A stretch of 8,832 bases of DNA from positions 1 to 8,832 of the forward strand of contig JAIUNH010000127.1 of NCBI GenBank assembly GCA_020161965.1, read 5' to 3'. The notes below the pieces were generated by a model. That model ran no database searches. It was not told the DNA's origin and was given only the letters and a program-made list of their open reading frames with translations. A program made the position numbers and the translations under genes. The stretch is from Pseudomonadota bacterium (GTDB taxonomy: Bacteria > Pseudomonadota > Alphaproteobacteria > CACIAM-22H2). Shown piece by piece: positions 1 to 7,306 of this stretch (position 1 is its first letter; every line of letters starts with the position of its first letter).

Positions 1-378
1 CACGAATTCGACGAAGCCGGTGGCGAGGCTGCGCAGCAGGAAATTCTTCGAAAGCCGCGCAATGCCGATCAGGAAGCCGAGGATCGTGGCCAGCGCCATG
101 CCCAGCAGCGAGACCAGCAGCGTGTTGGCCACACCGACCCACAGCAGGTCGATGATATTGTTCTGCGGCGTGTAGTCGATGATTTTGAACGGCACATCGA
201 TGCCGGAGGTGCGCCAGAGGAAGTCGAAGCCGGACGCGATGCCGGCTTTGACCATGTTCTCCGATGCGTTGGCGACGAAATACCAGATCGTCCCAAACAT
301 CGCGCCCGCGACCGCGGCCTGGGAGATCCAGGCGCGGACGCGGGCGTCGTAGAACCAGCGCCGAAGCGCTGCTGTCAT
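1..378 (-). CDS. aapQ: General L-amino acid ABC transporter permease AapQ (5' part)
   Basis: This is the N-terminal 126 residues of an inner-membrane permease of the polar amino acid (His/Glu/Gln/Arg) importer family; the rest lies beyond the left edge, and family members are usually near 400 residues. A first membrane helix is visible at about residues 18-36. A long periplasmic stretch follows, containing FDFLWRTSGIDVPF (residues 51-64), and a second helix at about 79-107 (VGVANTLLVSLLGMALATIL) begins the binding-protein-dependent permease domain. The ATG overlaps the aapJ stop codon by four bases (ATGA), which indicates translational coupling in one operon. The order aapJ then aapQ matches the known aapJQMP arrangement. 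AapQ would pair with AapM to form the channel, with AapP supplying ATPase activity. The family call is firm; the exact amino acid range is inferred. Confidence 0.9.
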   Translation of the reverse strand, partial: MTAALRRWFYDARVRAWISQAAVAGAMFGTIWYFVANASENMVKAGIASGFDFLWRTSGIDVPFKIIDYTPQNNIIDLLWVGVANTLLVSLLGMALATILGFLIGIARLSKNFLLRSLATGFVEFV

Positions 379-1406
379 TGGAACGGCGAGGTGAACAGCA
401 ACCCGCCCTTGGTCCACAATTGGTTGGGACCGCGGGGCAGCTTCAGGGGCGAATCCATGCCCACCGTGCGCTCGTAGCTTTCGCCGTAGTTACCGACCTG
501 CTTGATCACGTTGTAGAGCCACTCGTTCGGCACGCCCAGCATCTGGCCGAAATTGCCTTCCACGCCCAGGATGCGGCGGACTTCGCCGTTGGTCGAGGAG
601 CGGCGCATTTCGTCGACGTTCTTCGACGTGATGCCGAAATGCTCGGCGGCGATCATGCCGTTGAGCACCCAACGCACGACCGCCTGGTAACGCTCGTCGC
701 CGTAGCGAACGGTCGGGCCCTGCGGATCGTTGGAGATCAGCTGCGTCAGGATGACGTGATCGTCCGGCGCCTTCAGCTTCGACCGCTGACCGGCCAACGC
801 GCCGAAACCGGCGGTGTAGGCGTCGCAACGTTCGGCGTCGTAAGCGGCGATGGCGTCGTCGTTGCGCTGGAAGTTGACGATCGTCACCTTCTTGCCGCGC
901 TCGGCGAACCAGTCGGTCGCTTGCTTTTCTTCGGTCGAACCGGCGGCGACGCATACCGTGGCGCCGTCCATCTCGTCGGCCTTGGTGATGTTCGCCTTCT
1001 TGCGGACGATGAACGTCTGGCCTTCGTAGAAGTTGATGCCCAGGAAGTTCACGCCCAGCGAGGCGTTGCGCGAATAGGTGATCGTCGTGTTGCGCGACAG
1101 CAGATCGACCTGACCCGATTGCAGGATCGGCCAACGTTGCTGCACCGAGGTCGGCGTGTACTTCACCTTGGTGGCGTCGCCGAGAACCGCGGCGGCCAGC
1201 GCCTTGCAGAAATCGACGTCGATGCCCTGCCACACGCCCTTGTCGTCGGCGAAGGAGAAGCCGGGCAAGCCCAGATGGACGCCGCATTCCAGATGGCCGC
1301 GGGCCTTGATGGCGTCGAGCGTCGGGCTCGGCGTTAATTGCTGGGCGGAAGCCGCACCGGCGAAGCAAAGCATAAGCGCGGCGGACGCCGCGAAACGACG
1401 AAGCAT
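375..1406 (-). CDS. aapJ: General L-amino acid ABC transporter substrate-binding protein AapJ
   Basis: This is a periplasmic binding protein of the AapJ/BztA family that captures a broad range of L-amino acids and delivers them to the AapQ/AapM permeases. The 343-residue product has the usual family length of about 340. A Sec signal peptide (MLRRFAASAALMLCFAGAAS) ends at an ASA site with cleavage after residue 21. The mature protein shows family segments such as RGHLECGVHLGLPGFS, WQGIDVDFCKALAAAVLGD and LLSRNTTITYSR. I chose the ATG at 1406 because it begins the signal peptide and has AGGGAG about nine bases upstream; the frame stays open upstream to 1517, but that extension would put 37 unrelated residues before the signal peptide. 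The gene is divergent from the ABC ATPase gene at 1559 and overlaps aapQ by four bases. Confidence 0.93.
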   Translation of the reverse strand: MLRRFAASAALMLCFAGAASAQQLTPSPTLDAIKARGHLECGVHLGLPGFSFADDKGVWQGIDVDFCKALAAAVLGDATKVKYTPTSVQQRWPILQSGQVDLLSRNTTITYSRNASLGVNFLGINFYEGQTFIVRKKANITKADEMDGATVCVAAGSTEEKQATDWFAERGKKVTIVNFQRNDDAIAAYDAERCDAYTAGFGALAGQRSKLKAPDDHVILTQLISNDPQGPTVRYGDERYQAVVRWVLNGMIAAEHFGITSKNVDEMRRSSTNGEVRRILGVEGNFGQMLGVPNEWLYNVIKQVGNYGESYERTVGMDSPLKLPRGPNQLWTKGGLLFTSPFQ

Positions 1407-1466
1407 GGATAGACTCCCTGTTTTCCGGGCCGCGGAGTTCGTCCCCCGGACCGTTGAGGATGGCGG

Positions 1467-1495
1467 ATATTGGCCCGGTGTCATCACGGAAGCAA
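1467..1495 (-). promoter_or_regulatory. Candidate sigma-70-type promoter for aapJ
   Basis: On the minus strand, TTGCTT (1490-1495) and CAATAT (1467-1472) are separated by 17 bases. They are partial matches to -35 and -10 elements. Transcription would begin near 1460 and give a leader of about 54 bases before the aapJ ATG. This is a consensus match only. In the other direction, the best -10-like string for the ATPase gene is CATAAT at 1515-1520, for which I see no convincing -35 partner. Confidence 0.3.
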
Positions 1496-1535
1496 GGGAG
1501 TGTCTTTTAATTGTCATAATTCATGGGCTAGGATC

Positions 1536-1551
1536 GGTTCCGGGGAGAACC
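1536..1551 (+). promoter_or_regulatory. Ribosome binding site in the loop of a small hairpin, ahead of the ABC ATPase gene
   Basis: GGTTC (1536-1540) and GAACC (1547-1551) form a 5-bp stem, and the loop plus first stem base hold the Shine-Dalgarno sequence GGGGAG (1542-1547). The ATG follows at 1559, about eleven bases beyond that sequence. The Shine-Dalgarno match supports the chosen start. The stem is short, so any regulatory role is speculative. Confidence 0.4.
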
Positions 1552-1558
1552 AATACCT

Positions 1559-2629
1559 ATGTCCGCACGGTTGGAGATCGACCGGGTCGAGGCCGCTTAT
1601 GGCGGCACGCGCGTGCTGAAAGGCGTGAGCCTGGATGTCGCCCCCGGCGAATTCGTGGCGTTGCTCGGTTCGTCGGGTTGCGGCAAGACGACGCTGCTGC
1701 GCTGCATCTCGGGTTTCGTGCCGGTTGCGAGTGGTGCCATCCGCGTCAACGGCACCGACATCACGCACGCACCGCCCGACAAGCGCGAAATGGCGATGGT
1801 GTTTCAAAGCTACGCGCTGTGGCCGCATATGAGCGTGGCGCAGAATATCGGCTACGGCTTGCGCTTACGCAAAAAGTCGTGCGCGCAGATCGCCGCGCGC
1901 GTCGCCGAGATGGTCGCGATGCTGAAGCTCGACGGCTTGGCGGAACGCAACGTCACCCAGCTTTCCGGCGGTCAGCGCCAGCGCGTCGCCTTGGGCCGCG
2001 CCCTCGCCGTCGATCCGCAGATCCTGCTGCTGGACGAGCCCTTGTCGAATCTCGATGCGCGTATCCGCGAAGACGTGCGCCACGAAATCAAAGCGCTGCA
2101 ACGCCGCCTCGGCATCACCACGATCCATGTGACCCATGATCGCGAGGAAGCGATGGTGATGGCCGACCGGATCGTGATCCTCGACGCCGGGACGATCGCC
2201 CAAGTCGGGCGGCCGGAGGAAGTCTATAACCGCCCCGCATCGGCGTTCGTCGCGTCCTTCATGGGGGCCAACAACGCGATCCGCCTGGACCTTGCGCGCG
2301 CCGGCACGAAATTGCGCGTGGCGTCGGGCCCGCATAATCGCGCAGCCGAATTGCCGCATGATGGCGACGTCGACGGCAAGGTCACCGCGCATTTCCGTTC
2401 CGAAGCCGCGAAGCTGTCGCTGCCGGGCGATGCCGATCCGCAAGGTGCTTTGGCGCTGGAAGGGCGCATCGTTCAGGCGGCCTATCCGGGCGGGTTCTGG
2501 CGCTACGCGGTCGCGGTCGGCGACCGCCAATTCATGGTCGACGACGAAAGACGGGTCGAGGTGGGCGTGAACGCGCGCGTCGTTCTGCCCGCCGAAGCGC
2601 TGCACTTCTTCCCCGCGGAGGGAGCGTAA
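1559..2629 (+). CDS. ABC transporter ATP-binding protein, PotA/FbpC/UgpC-like with C-terminal TOBE region
   Basis: This is the cytoplasmic ATPase that powers the importer encoded downstream. All nucleotide-binding motifs are intact: Walker A GSSGCGKTT (residues 37-45), Q-loop glutamine in VFQSYALWPH (Q83), signature LSGGQRQR (135-142), Walker B ILLLDEP (155-161), D-loop SNLDAR and switch histidine H193 in VTHDREEAM. Residues from about 270 onward form a TOBE-like regulatory region (AHFRSEAAKLSLPGD, then LEGRIVQAAYPGGFWRYAVA), typical of CUT1/polyamine/iron-type ATPases. The length of 356 residues is normal for that group. It is the first gene of a four-gene plus-strand unit, 92 bases before the binding-protein gene. 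Sequence alone does not separate polyamine, ferric iron, phosphonate or thiamine subtypes, so no symbol is given. Confidence 0.92.
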   Translation: MSARLEIDRVEAAYGGTRVLKGVSLDVAPGEFVALLGSSGCGKTTLLRCISGFVPVASGAIRVNGTDITHAPPDKREMAMVFQSYALWPHMSVAQNIGYGLRLRKKSCAQIAARVAEMVAMLKLDGLAERNVTQLSGGQRQRVALGRALAVDPQILLLDEPLSNLDARIREDVRHEIKALQRRLGITTIHVTHDREEAMVMADRIVILDAGTIAQVGRPEEVYNRPASAFVASFMGANNAIRLDLARAGTKLRVASGPHNRAAELPHDGDVDGKVTAHFRSEAAKLSLPGDADPQGALALEGRIVQAAYPGGFWRYAVAVGDRQFMVDDERRVEVGVNARVVLPAEALHFFPAEGA

Positions 2630-2663
2630 CGCAAACGTCGCAGAGCACGCGTATTGGAAAAAG

Positions 2664-2691
2664 CGCCCGCCGGTCCGCCGGACGGCGGGTG
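2664..2691 (+). promoter_or_regulatory. GC-rich intercistronic hairpin between the ATPase and binding-protein genes
   Basis: CCCGCC (2666-2671) pairs with GGCGGG (2684-2689), and GTCC (2673-2676) pairs with GGAC (2680-2683) around a GCC loop. G2672 is bulged, and two further closing pairs are possible at the base. No run of T follows, so it is not a canonical intrinsic terminator. The next gene's ribosome binding site starts 20 bases further on. Such hairpins upstream of binding-protein genes can protect the 3' message from decay or partly block transcription; which applies here is inference. Confidence 0.55.
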
Positions 2692-2721
2692 CGATCAAGC
2701 CCGGCGGATACGGAGGAGAAG

Positions 2722-3885
2722 ATGCAACGACGGACATTGATCGCGGCCGCCTTGGCGGCGGGTGCGGTCGCCGCGACGCTGCCGGGGGCGGTCAACGCCC
2801 AGGCGCGCAACGTCACGATCAACGTATTGACGGCGGGCGACCAGAACATGGTCGACTACATCACCGAATTCCTGGGCCCTCAGTTCGAGAAGGCCAATCC
2901 CGGCGTGAAGGTCCGCGCCGTGGGCACGGGCCCCGGCGATGCGGGCTCGCAGCGCATTTGGGAACGTCTTGAAGCGCAGAAGAAGGCGGGCTCCGCCTCG
3001 GTCGACGTGGACGTCGCGATCGTCCACCAGAAGATGGCCGGCCAGATGGTGAAGGACGGCTTGCTGTCCAACTATCGCAACCAGGTTTCGACCGGTGCCA
3101 TGGCGACCAACGCGGTCACCAAGAATGCGCTGGGCGTGAATGTCGACGGCTACGTGATGCCGATGTTCAACAGCCAGGTCGCGATCGCCTACAACCCGTC
3201 GCGCGTCGCCAACCCGCCCAAGACCTTCGACGAACTCGTCGCTTGGGCCAACGCCAACCCGAAGAAGTTCGGCCATAACGGCATTCGCGGCGGCATGTCG
3301 GGCGTGGGCTTCGTATTCGGCTGGCTTTACGCCTACGCGCCCGATCAGAAGAAGCTGATCGAAGGGCCCTATGACGATGCGACGGTGCAGGCGCTGACGC
3401 CGGCGTTGCAGAAGCTGAAGGCGTTCAACGGCGTGTCGACGATCACGCCGGGCAACGCGGGCACGCTCGACGCGCTGAACCGCGGCGAGATCGATATGGG
3501 CCCGGTGTGGATGGACATGTTCTATTCCTGGCAGGGCGAAGGCCGCTTGCCGCCGACGCTGAAATTGACGCTGCTGGAAACCGGCCTGCCGGGTCAGCCG
3601 ATGTACTACGTCATCCCCGACAAATCGCCGAACGCGGATGTCTCGCGTAAATTCGTCGAGATGGCGACGTCGCCGGTGGTTCAAGCCAAGGGCATCGTCG
3701 AGCGCTTCAACTGGCTGCCGGGCATCGATGCCCAACACGTCCAGTCGCATCTTGACGCCAAGCTGTGGGAACGCCTGTTCCGCGACGTGCCGCCGGACAT
3801 GCTGAACAAGATGGCCCGCCCGATGCCGCAGGCCGACTACTTCACCAAGATCCAAGAGCAATACGAAAAAGTCGTCTTGAACTGA
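2722..3885 (+). CDS. ABC transporter periplasmic substrate-binding protein (family 1 type)
   Basis: This is an extracellular solute-binding protein, the substrate receptor for the permeases encoded just downstream. The signal peptide starts MQRRTLIAAALAAGAVAATL and has a probable cleavage site after residue 26 (VNA/QA). The mature N-terminus (VTINVLTAGDQNMVDYITEF) and later segments such as VAIAYNPSRVANPPKTFDEL and RGEIDMGPVWMDMFYSW follow the pattern of the polyamine/iron/thiamine-type binding proteins (compare YnjB and PotD). The length of 387 residues is normal. I chose the ATG at 2722 because GGAGG (2712-2716) lies five bases before it and the signal peptide begins there; an in-frame GTG at 2689 sits inside the hairpin and is unlikely. 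The ligand cannot be named from the sequence. Confidence 0.88.
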   Translation: MQRRTLIAAALAAGAVAATLPGAVNAQARNVTINVLTAGDQNMVDYITEFLGPQFEKANPGVKVRAVGTGPGDAGSQRIWERLEAQKKAGSASVDVDVAIVHQKMAGQMVKDGLLSNYRNQVSTGAMATNAVTKNALGVNVDGYVMPMFNSQVAIAYNPSRVANPPKTFDELVAWANANPKKFGHNGIRGGMSGVGFVFGWLYAYAPDQKKLIEGPYDDATVQALTPALQKLKAFNGVSTITPGNAGTLDALNRGEIDMGPVWMDMFYSWQGEGRLPPTLKLTLLETGLPGQPMYYVIPDKSPNADVSRKFVEMATSPVVQAKGIVERFNWLPGIDAQHVQSHLDAKLWERLFRDVPPDMLNKMARPMPQADYFTKIQEQYEKVVLN

Positions 3886-3893
3886 CGTAAGGG

Positions 3894-3932
3894 ACGGGGC
3901 GGCGATTTCGAATTTCGCCGCCCCGTTTATTT
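3894..3932 (+). terminator. Intrinsic terminator-like hairpin between the binding-protein and first permease genes
   Basis: ACGGGGCGGCGA (3894-3905) and TCGCCGCCCCGT (3915-3926) form a perfect 12-bp stem with a 9-base loop, TTTCGAATT. The following plus-strand sequence is TTATTTC, so the stem end plus this run gives TTTATTT. It begins eight bases after the binding-protein stop codon and ends just before the permease ATG at 3935. It fits a partial terminator that keeps the binding protein in excess over the membrane subunits. Confidence 0.75.
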
Positions 3933-3934
3933 CG

Positions 3935-4777
3935 ATGGGCCCCACACGCGGCGTTTCCGTTTTGCTGATCTTCCCGGCGCTCGCCATGGCGCTGGCGTTG
4001 TTCATCTATCCTTTGGGTTACTCGTTGGTCGGCGCGTTTCAGGACAAGGCGGGCGTCTGGACGCTCGGCAATTTCGTGCGCGCGTGGGAGCTTTACCGCC
4101 TCGACACGCTGTTCACCGTTTTCATCGTCGGGCTGTCGACCTTCCTGATCGCGGTGATTTCCGTGTCGATCGGCGGGTATCTCACACTCGGCAATTCCCC
4201 GGTCGCGAAAAAGATCCTCGATTGGCTCTATCGCTGGCCGTTGTTCGTGCCGTTCATCGTCGCCGCCTTGTGCATGCGCACGTTTCTGGGCCGCAACGGG
4301 ATGATGAACAACGCGTTCGTGTTCCTGGGATTCATGGACCAGGAATCGGCGCAAAGCTTTCTCGATTGGCGCGGCATCGTCATCACTTTCGTCTGGAAGC
4401 AGACGCCCTTCGTGACGCTGATGGTCGCAGGTGCCATGGCCGGTCTTGACCGCTCGACGATCGACGCCGCGCGTAATCTCGGCGCTTCGCGGCTGCGCGT
4501 GCTGCTCGAAATCGTCGTGCCGCAGATCCGTCGCACGCTGGCGGTTGGCTTGATCCTGTCCTTCGTCACGATGATGTCGGTGCTGTCGGTGCCGATCATG
4601 CTGTCGGGCCAAAGCCCGTCGATGCTGACGGTCAACATGGCCTGGCGGATCAATTCGGTCGGCGATTACGGCACGGCCAACGCGCTCGGCTTCGTGTCGT
4701 ATCTGCTGACCGGCTTGGCCGCGTGGTTCTATTTGCGCGAAGCGGTGCGCGACAAGCAGCAGGGGCTCACGCGATGA
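3935..4777 (+). CDS. ABC transporter inner-membrane permease (first subunit, PotB-like)
   Basis: This 280-residue integral membrane protein forms half of the importer channel. The first helix lies at about residues 8-28, the second at about 62-84, and further hydrophobic segments fall near 102-117, 149-166, 202-222 and 250-267. The cytoplasmic EAA-type coupling loop, which docks on the ATPase, is recognisable at about residues 177-196 (DAARNLGASRLRVLLEIVVP). The ATG at 3935 directly follows a terminator-like hairpin, and the bases in front of it (CCCCGTTTATTTCG) hold no Shine-Dalgarno match. I still prefer this ATG because it places the first helix correctly; the next in-frame ATG (3986) would cut into that helix. 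The stop codon overlaps the next permease start by four bases (ATGA). The substrate is unknown. Confidence 0.88.
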   Translation: MGPTRGVSVLLIFPALAMALALFIYPLGYSLVGAFQDKAGVWTLGNFVRAWELYRLDTLFTVFIVGLSTFLIAVISVSIGGYLTLGNSPVAKKILDWLYRWPLFVPFIVAALCMRTFLGRNGMMNNAFVFLGFMDQESAQSFLDWRGIVITFVWKQTPFVTLMVAGAMAGLDRSTIDAARNLGASRLRVLLEIVVPQIRRTLAVGLILSFVTMMSVLSVPIMLSGQSPSMLTVNMAWRINSVGDYGTANALGFVSYLLTGLAAWFYLREAVRDKQQGLTR

Positions 4778-5568
4778 AGTGGGTTTTGCGCGCCGGTCTG
4801 CTCGCGGTTTTCGCCTTTTTCGTGCTGGGGCCGATCGGCAATCTGATGATCTGGTCGGTGGCCGAACAATGGTTCTGGCCCAACCGCCTGCCCTCGCAAT
4901 GGGGCTTCCGCTTTTGGGACGTGGTGTTCCGCCCCACGGGGCGCGCGATGGAATCGCTGTGGCTGTCGATCTGGATCGCGCTGTTGACGACGGCGACGTG
5001 TCTTGTCGTGTCGGTGCCGGCGGGCTATGCGCTCGCGCGCGGAAAACTGCCGTGGCGGCCGATCGTGATGTTGATCTTCCTGCTGCCGCAGGCGTTTCCC
5101 AATCTGCCCGTCTATATCAACATCGCGCGTATCTTTTTCGAATACGACCTCAACGGCACGGTCGCGGGCGTGGTGATGGTCCACGCGGTGCACGGGCTCG
5201 TCTTCTCGGTGTGGATCGCGACGGCGGCGTTCGCGGCGATCGACCCCGAACTCGAACAAGCCGCGCGCAACATTGGTGCTTCGGGTCCGCGCACGTTCTT
5301 CGAAGTGACGCTGCCTTTGGCGCTGCCCGGCATCGTGGCGAGCGCGATCTTCGTGTTCCTCGAATCGCTCGACGAATTCACCGGCAGCTATTTCGTCGGC
5401 GCGCCCGAAATCCGGACATTACCGCTGATGCTCTATTCGGCGGGGGCCGGCGGCAATATCCAGATCGCGGCGATCTCGGCCCTCATCCTTCTGGTCCCGT
5501 CGATCCTGTTCATGCTGCTGGTCGAGCGGTTCCTGAAGGGTGAGGTTCTGGCCAAGATGGGGCGCTAG
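4774..5568 (+). CDS. ABC transporter inner-membrane permease (second subunit, PotC-like)
   Basis: This 264-residue protein is the second channel subunit, expected to pair with the permease encoded immediately upstream. The hydrophobic N-terminal helix spans about residues 5-27 and is followed by the periplasmic segment with RLPSQWGFRFWDVVF. The core permease domain starts near residue 60 (MESLWLSIWIALLTTATCLV). The EAA loop is clear at about 161-181 (EQAARNIGASGPRTFFEVTL), and further helices lie at 185-200 and 230-253. The ATG at 4774 lies in an ATGA overlap with the previous stop, so the two permeases are probably made by coupled translation; the frame is open upstream to 4723 but only inside the previous gene. 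It is the last gene of the plus-strand unit and ends one base from the stop codon of the convergent fccB. Confidence 0.9.
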   Translation: MKWVLRAGLLAVFAFFVLGPIGNLMIWSVAEQWFWPNRLPSQWGFRFWDVVFRPTGRAMESLWLSIWIALLTTATCLVVSVPAGYALARGKLPWRPIVMLIFLLPQAFPNLPVYINIARIFFEYDLNGTVAGVVMVHAVHGLVFSVWIATAAFAAIDPELEQAARNIGASGPRTFFEVTLPLALPGIVASAIFVFLESLDEFTGSYFVGAPEIRTLPLMLYSAGAGGNIQIAAISALILLVPSILFMLLVERFLKGEVLAKMGR

Positions 5569-5569
5569 C

Positions 5570-6871
5570 TTAGGCCCCCCAGATTTCGCGCGTGGCGCTC
5601 GAGTACCAGCCGCGCGTATAGGTCGCCTCCAGATGGCGGAACTGTGCCGCATCCGCCGGCGTGCGCGGGGAAACGCCGCCCGCGCCCTGCACCGCGACGA
5701 TGCCTTGCGGCGTGGCGCGATAGATATCCGCAACCGAGATCCCGTAATCGGGGGCCAGCAGCGAATAGCAGGTGTTCGCGTAAACGGGCGCGAAAGCTGG
5801 GCGGCCGTTCAGCGCCGCCGCGATCGCCTTGGCGACGAACTTGCCTTGGCTGTTCGCGGCGAAGCCCGATTTCGGCATGGCGCCGGCGATCGACGCGTCA
5901 CCGATCACATGGATGTCCTTGATGCGCGTCGATTCGAACGTGATCGGATCGACCGGGCACCAGCCCGCACTGCCGCCATCGGGATTGGCGAGGCCCGCAT
6001 CGCGCGCGATCTTGCCCGCGAATTGCGGCGGCACGACGTTGACCACGGCCGCGCGATGGCGCTGGCCGAATTCGGAAACGAGCGTCTTCTCGCCCGCGAT
6101 GACTTGGGTGATCCGCCCGTCCTTGTTGAGCGGCACCCATTCGATCAGGCCGGGATAAAGCGCGTTCCAGCCGTCCTGGAACAGCGGCTGCTTGGAGAAC
6201 GCGTCCTTGGCGTCGAGCGCCAGGATCTTCGAGCGCGGCTTGGTCGTCTTCAAATAATGCGCGATGACCGAAATGCGCTCATACGGGCCCGGCGGGCAGC
6301 GATAGGGGTTGGGCGGCAGCGCCAACGCAACCACGCCGCCGTCCGGCATGGCTTCGAGCTGACGGCGCAGCAACAGCGTCTGCGCCCCGCCCTGCCACGC
6401 ATGCGGCAGAATCTCGGCCGCGGCTTCCGTGTAGCCTTCGATCGCACCCCAGCGGATATCGATGCCCGGCGATACGACCAGCTTGTCATAGCGGATCGAC
6501 TGGCCGCCGCCCGTGCGCACCGTTTTGGTCGCGGGATCGATGGCGACGGCGATGTCGCGCACATGACGCACGCCATGCGTGCCGGTCAGCGCGTTGTAGT
6601 TATGCGTGATCTCGCCGATCTGCTTGAACCCGGCGATGACGTAGTTCGAGAACGGGCAGGTGACGAACTCCGATTTCGGTTCGATCAGCGTGACCGCGAT
6701 GCCGGGATCTTCCAGGCGGATGAATTTGGCGGCCGTGGCGCCGCCGAAGCCGCCGCCGATCACGACGACATGGGCCTTGGCGGGTGCCGTCTGTACGGCG
6801 CAAGCCGACAGGGCGGAGGTGGCGAGCAGCGCGCCGGTGAAGGTGCGGCGCGAGAGTTTCGTGCGGGTCAT
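5570..6871 (-). CDS. fccB: Flavocytochrome c sulfide dehydrogenase flavoprotein subunit (FccB/SoxF)
   Basis: This periplasmic FAD enzyme oxidises sulfide toward polysulfide or sulfur and passes electrons to its cytochrome partner. A twin-arginine signal (LSRRTFTGALLATSALSACA) opens the protein and also contains LSAC, a possible lipobox with C24. The FAD-binding motif VVVIGGGFGG lies at residues 35-44. The two cysteines expected to form the redox-active disulfide are present: C72 in TCPFSN and C368 in NTCYSLLAPDYG. Other family hallmarks are RCPPGPYER (191-199), GWCPVDP (303-309) and GDASIAGAMPKSGFAANSQG (324-342). The length of 433 residues is typical. I chose the ATG at 6871 because GGGGAG lies nine bases before it; the alternative ATG at 6880 abuts that site and would only add three residues. 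The gene follows fccA after 16 bases, so the two are surely co-transcribed. The symbol soxF would be equally valid. Confidence 0.93.
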   Translation of the reverse strand: MTRTKLSRRTFTGALLATSALSACAVQTAPAKAHVVVIGGGFGGATAAKFIRLEDPGIAVTLIEPKSEFVTCPFSNYVIAGFKQIGEITHNYNALTGTHGVRHVRDIAVAIDPATKTVRTGGGQSIRYDKLVVSPGIDIRWGAIEGYTEAAAEILPHAWQGGAQTLLLRRQLEAMPDGGVVALALPPNPYRCPPGPYERISVIAHYLKTTKPRSKILALDAKDAFSKQPLFQDGWNALYPGLIEWVPLNKDGRITQVIAGEKTLVSEFGQRHRAAVVNVVPPQFAGKIARDAGLANPDGGSAGWCPVDPITFESTRIKDIHVIGDASIAGAMPKSGFAANSQGKFVAKAIAAALNGRPAFAPVYANTCYSLLAPDYGISVADIYRATPQGIVAVQGAGGVSPRTPADAAQFRHLEATYTRGWYSSATREIWGA

Positions 6872-6887
6872 ATGCGTCATCTCCCCG

Positions 6888-7211
6888 TTAGCGCCAATTG
6901 GCCGAAATTTCGCGGGCGATGGCGGCGAACTCTTCGTCGCTGAAACCCTTGGCGTGACGGTTCATCACCGTGGCCGGCCGGCGGTCGTTCTTGAAATCGA
7001 GCAGGGCGGACAGAAGCTGCTGTTCCGTCCGGCCGTTGATCGGCGGAATCTCGGCGACGCTGTGGCCCTTGGGGCCATGGCAGCCCGAGCATGTCGCGGC
7101 GAGCACGCTGCCGGGAATGGGGCCAGCGGCGGGGGTAGCTTGCTGGGCCTGCGCGGCGAAGCCCGCGAGCAAGCTGGCCGCGAAAGCGGCGGTAAGGATG
7201 GCGGAACGCAT
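6888..7211 (-). CDS. fccA: Monohaem cytochrome c subunit of sulfide dehydrogenase (FccA/SoxE)
   Basis: This is the small periplasmic class I cytochrome c that accepts electrons from FccB and relays them to the respiratory chain. A Sec signal peptide (MRSAILTAAFAASLLAGFAA) ends near residue 22. The haem attachment site is CSGCH (residues 41-45), and M83 in ATVMNRHAKGFSDEE is the likely sixth haem ligand. The tail pattern DFKNDRRPATVM...KGFSDEEFAAIA matches the FCSD cytochrome family closely. At 107 residues with one haem it resembles the single-haem form known from Chlorobium rather than the dihaem form of Allochromatium. The start at 7211 has GAGGGAG about five bases upstream and begins the signal peptide; the open frame to 7331 upstream gives no plausible leader. 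It is the first gene of the fccA-fccB unit. Confidence 0.92.
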   Translation of the reverse strand: MRSAILTAAFAASLLAGFAAQAQQATPAAGPIPGSVLAATCSGCHGPKGHSVAEIPPINGRTEQQLLSALLDFKNDRRPATVMNRHAKGFSDEEFAAIAREISANWR

Positions 7212-7306
7212 GTGACTCCCTCTTCGTTCGAGCCCCCGGGCGGGGATTTCGTTTTGGCGGCGATTGGGTGCAAGTGTGGCCGCATCCCCGGCCATCTGGC
7301 AAGTGA

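Noticed and set aside
264..1337. Plus-strand open frame (357 codons) antisense to aapJ and aapQ
   Set aside because: It is a shadow of the aapJ codons. The minus strand has the signal peptide, the family motifs and the coupled ATGA overlap.
2689..2721. Upstream GTG start for the binding-protein gene
   Set aside because: It lies within the stem of the intercistronic hairpin and would add 11 charged residues before a normal signal peptide. The ATG at 2722 has a near-consensus ribosome binding site.
2695..4005. Long minus-strand open frame (436 codons) antisense to the binding-protein gene
   Set aside because: The composition is rich in Arg, His, Asp and Val with no recognisable motif, and it crosses the terminator hairpin. 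The plus strand carries a clear binding protein with a signal peptide and ribosome binding site.
3842..4612. Minus-strand open frame (256 codons) antisense to the first permease gene
   Set aside because: It is an unusually hydrophilic, His/Arg/Glu-rich string, as expected for the complement of a hydrophobic membrane protein gene.
5540..6943. Long plus-strand open frame (467 codons) antisense to fccB
   Set aside because: It is arginine-rich with low-complexity composition typical of the shadow of a GC-rich gene. The opposite strand encodes FccB with all family motifs.
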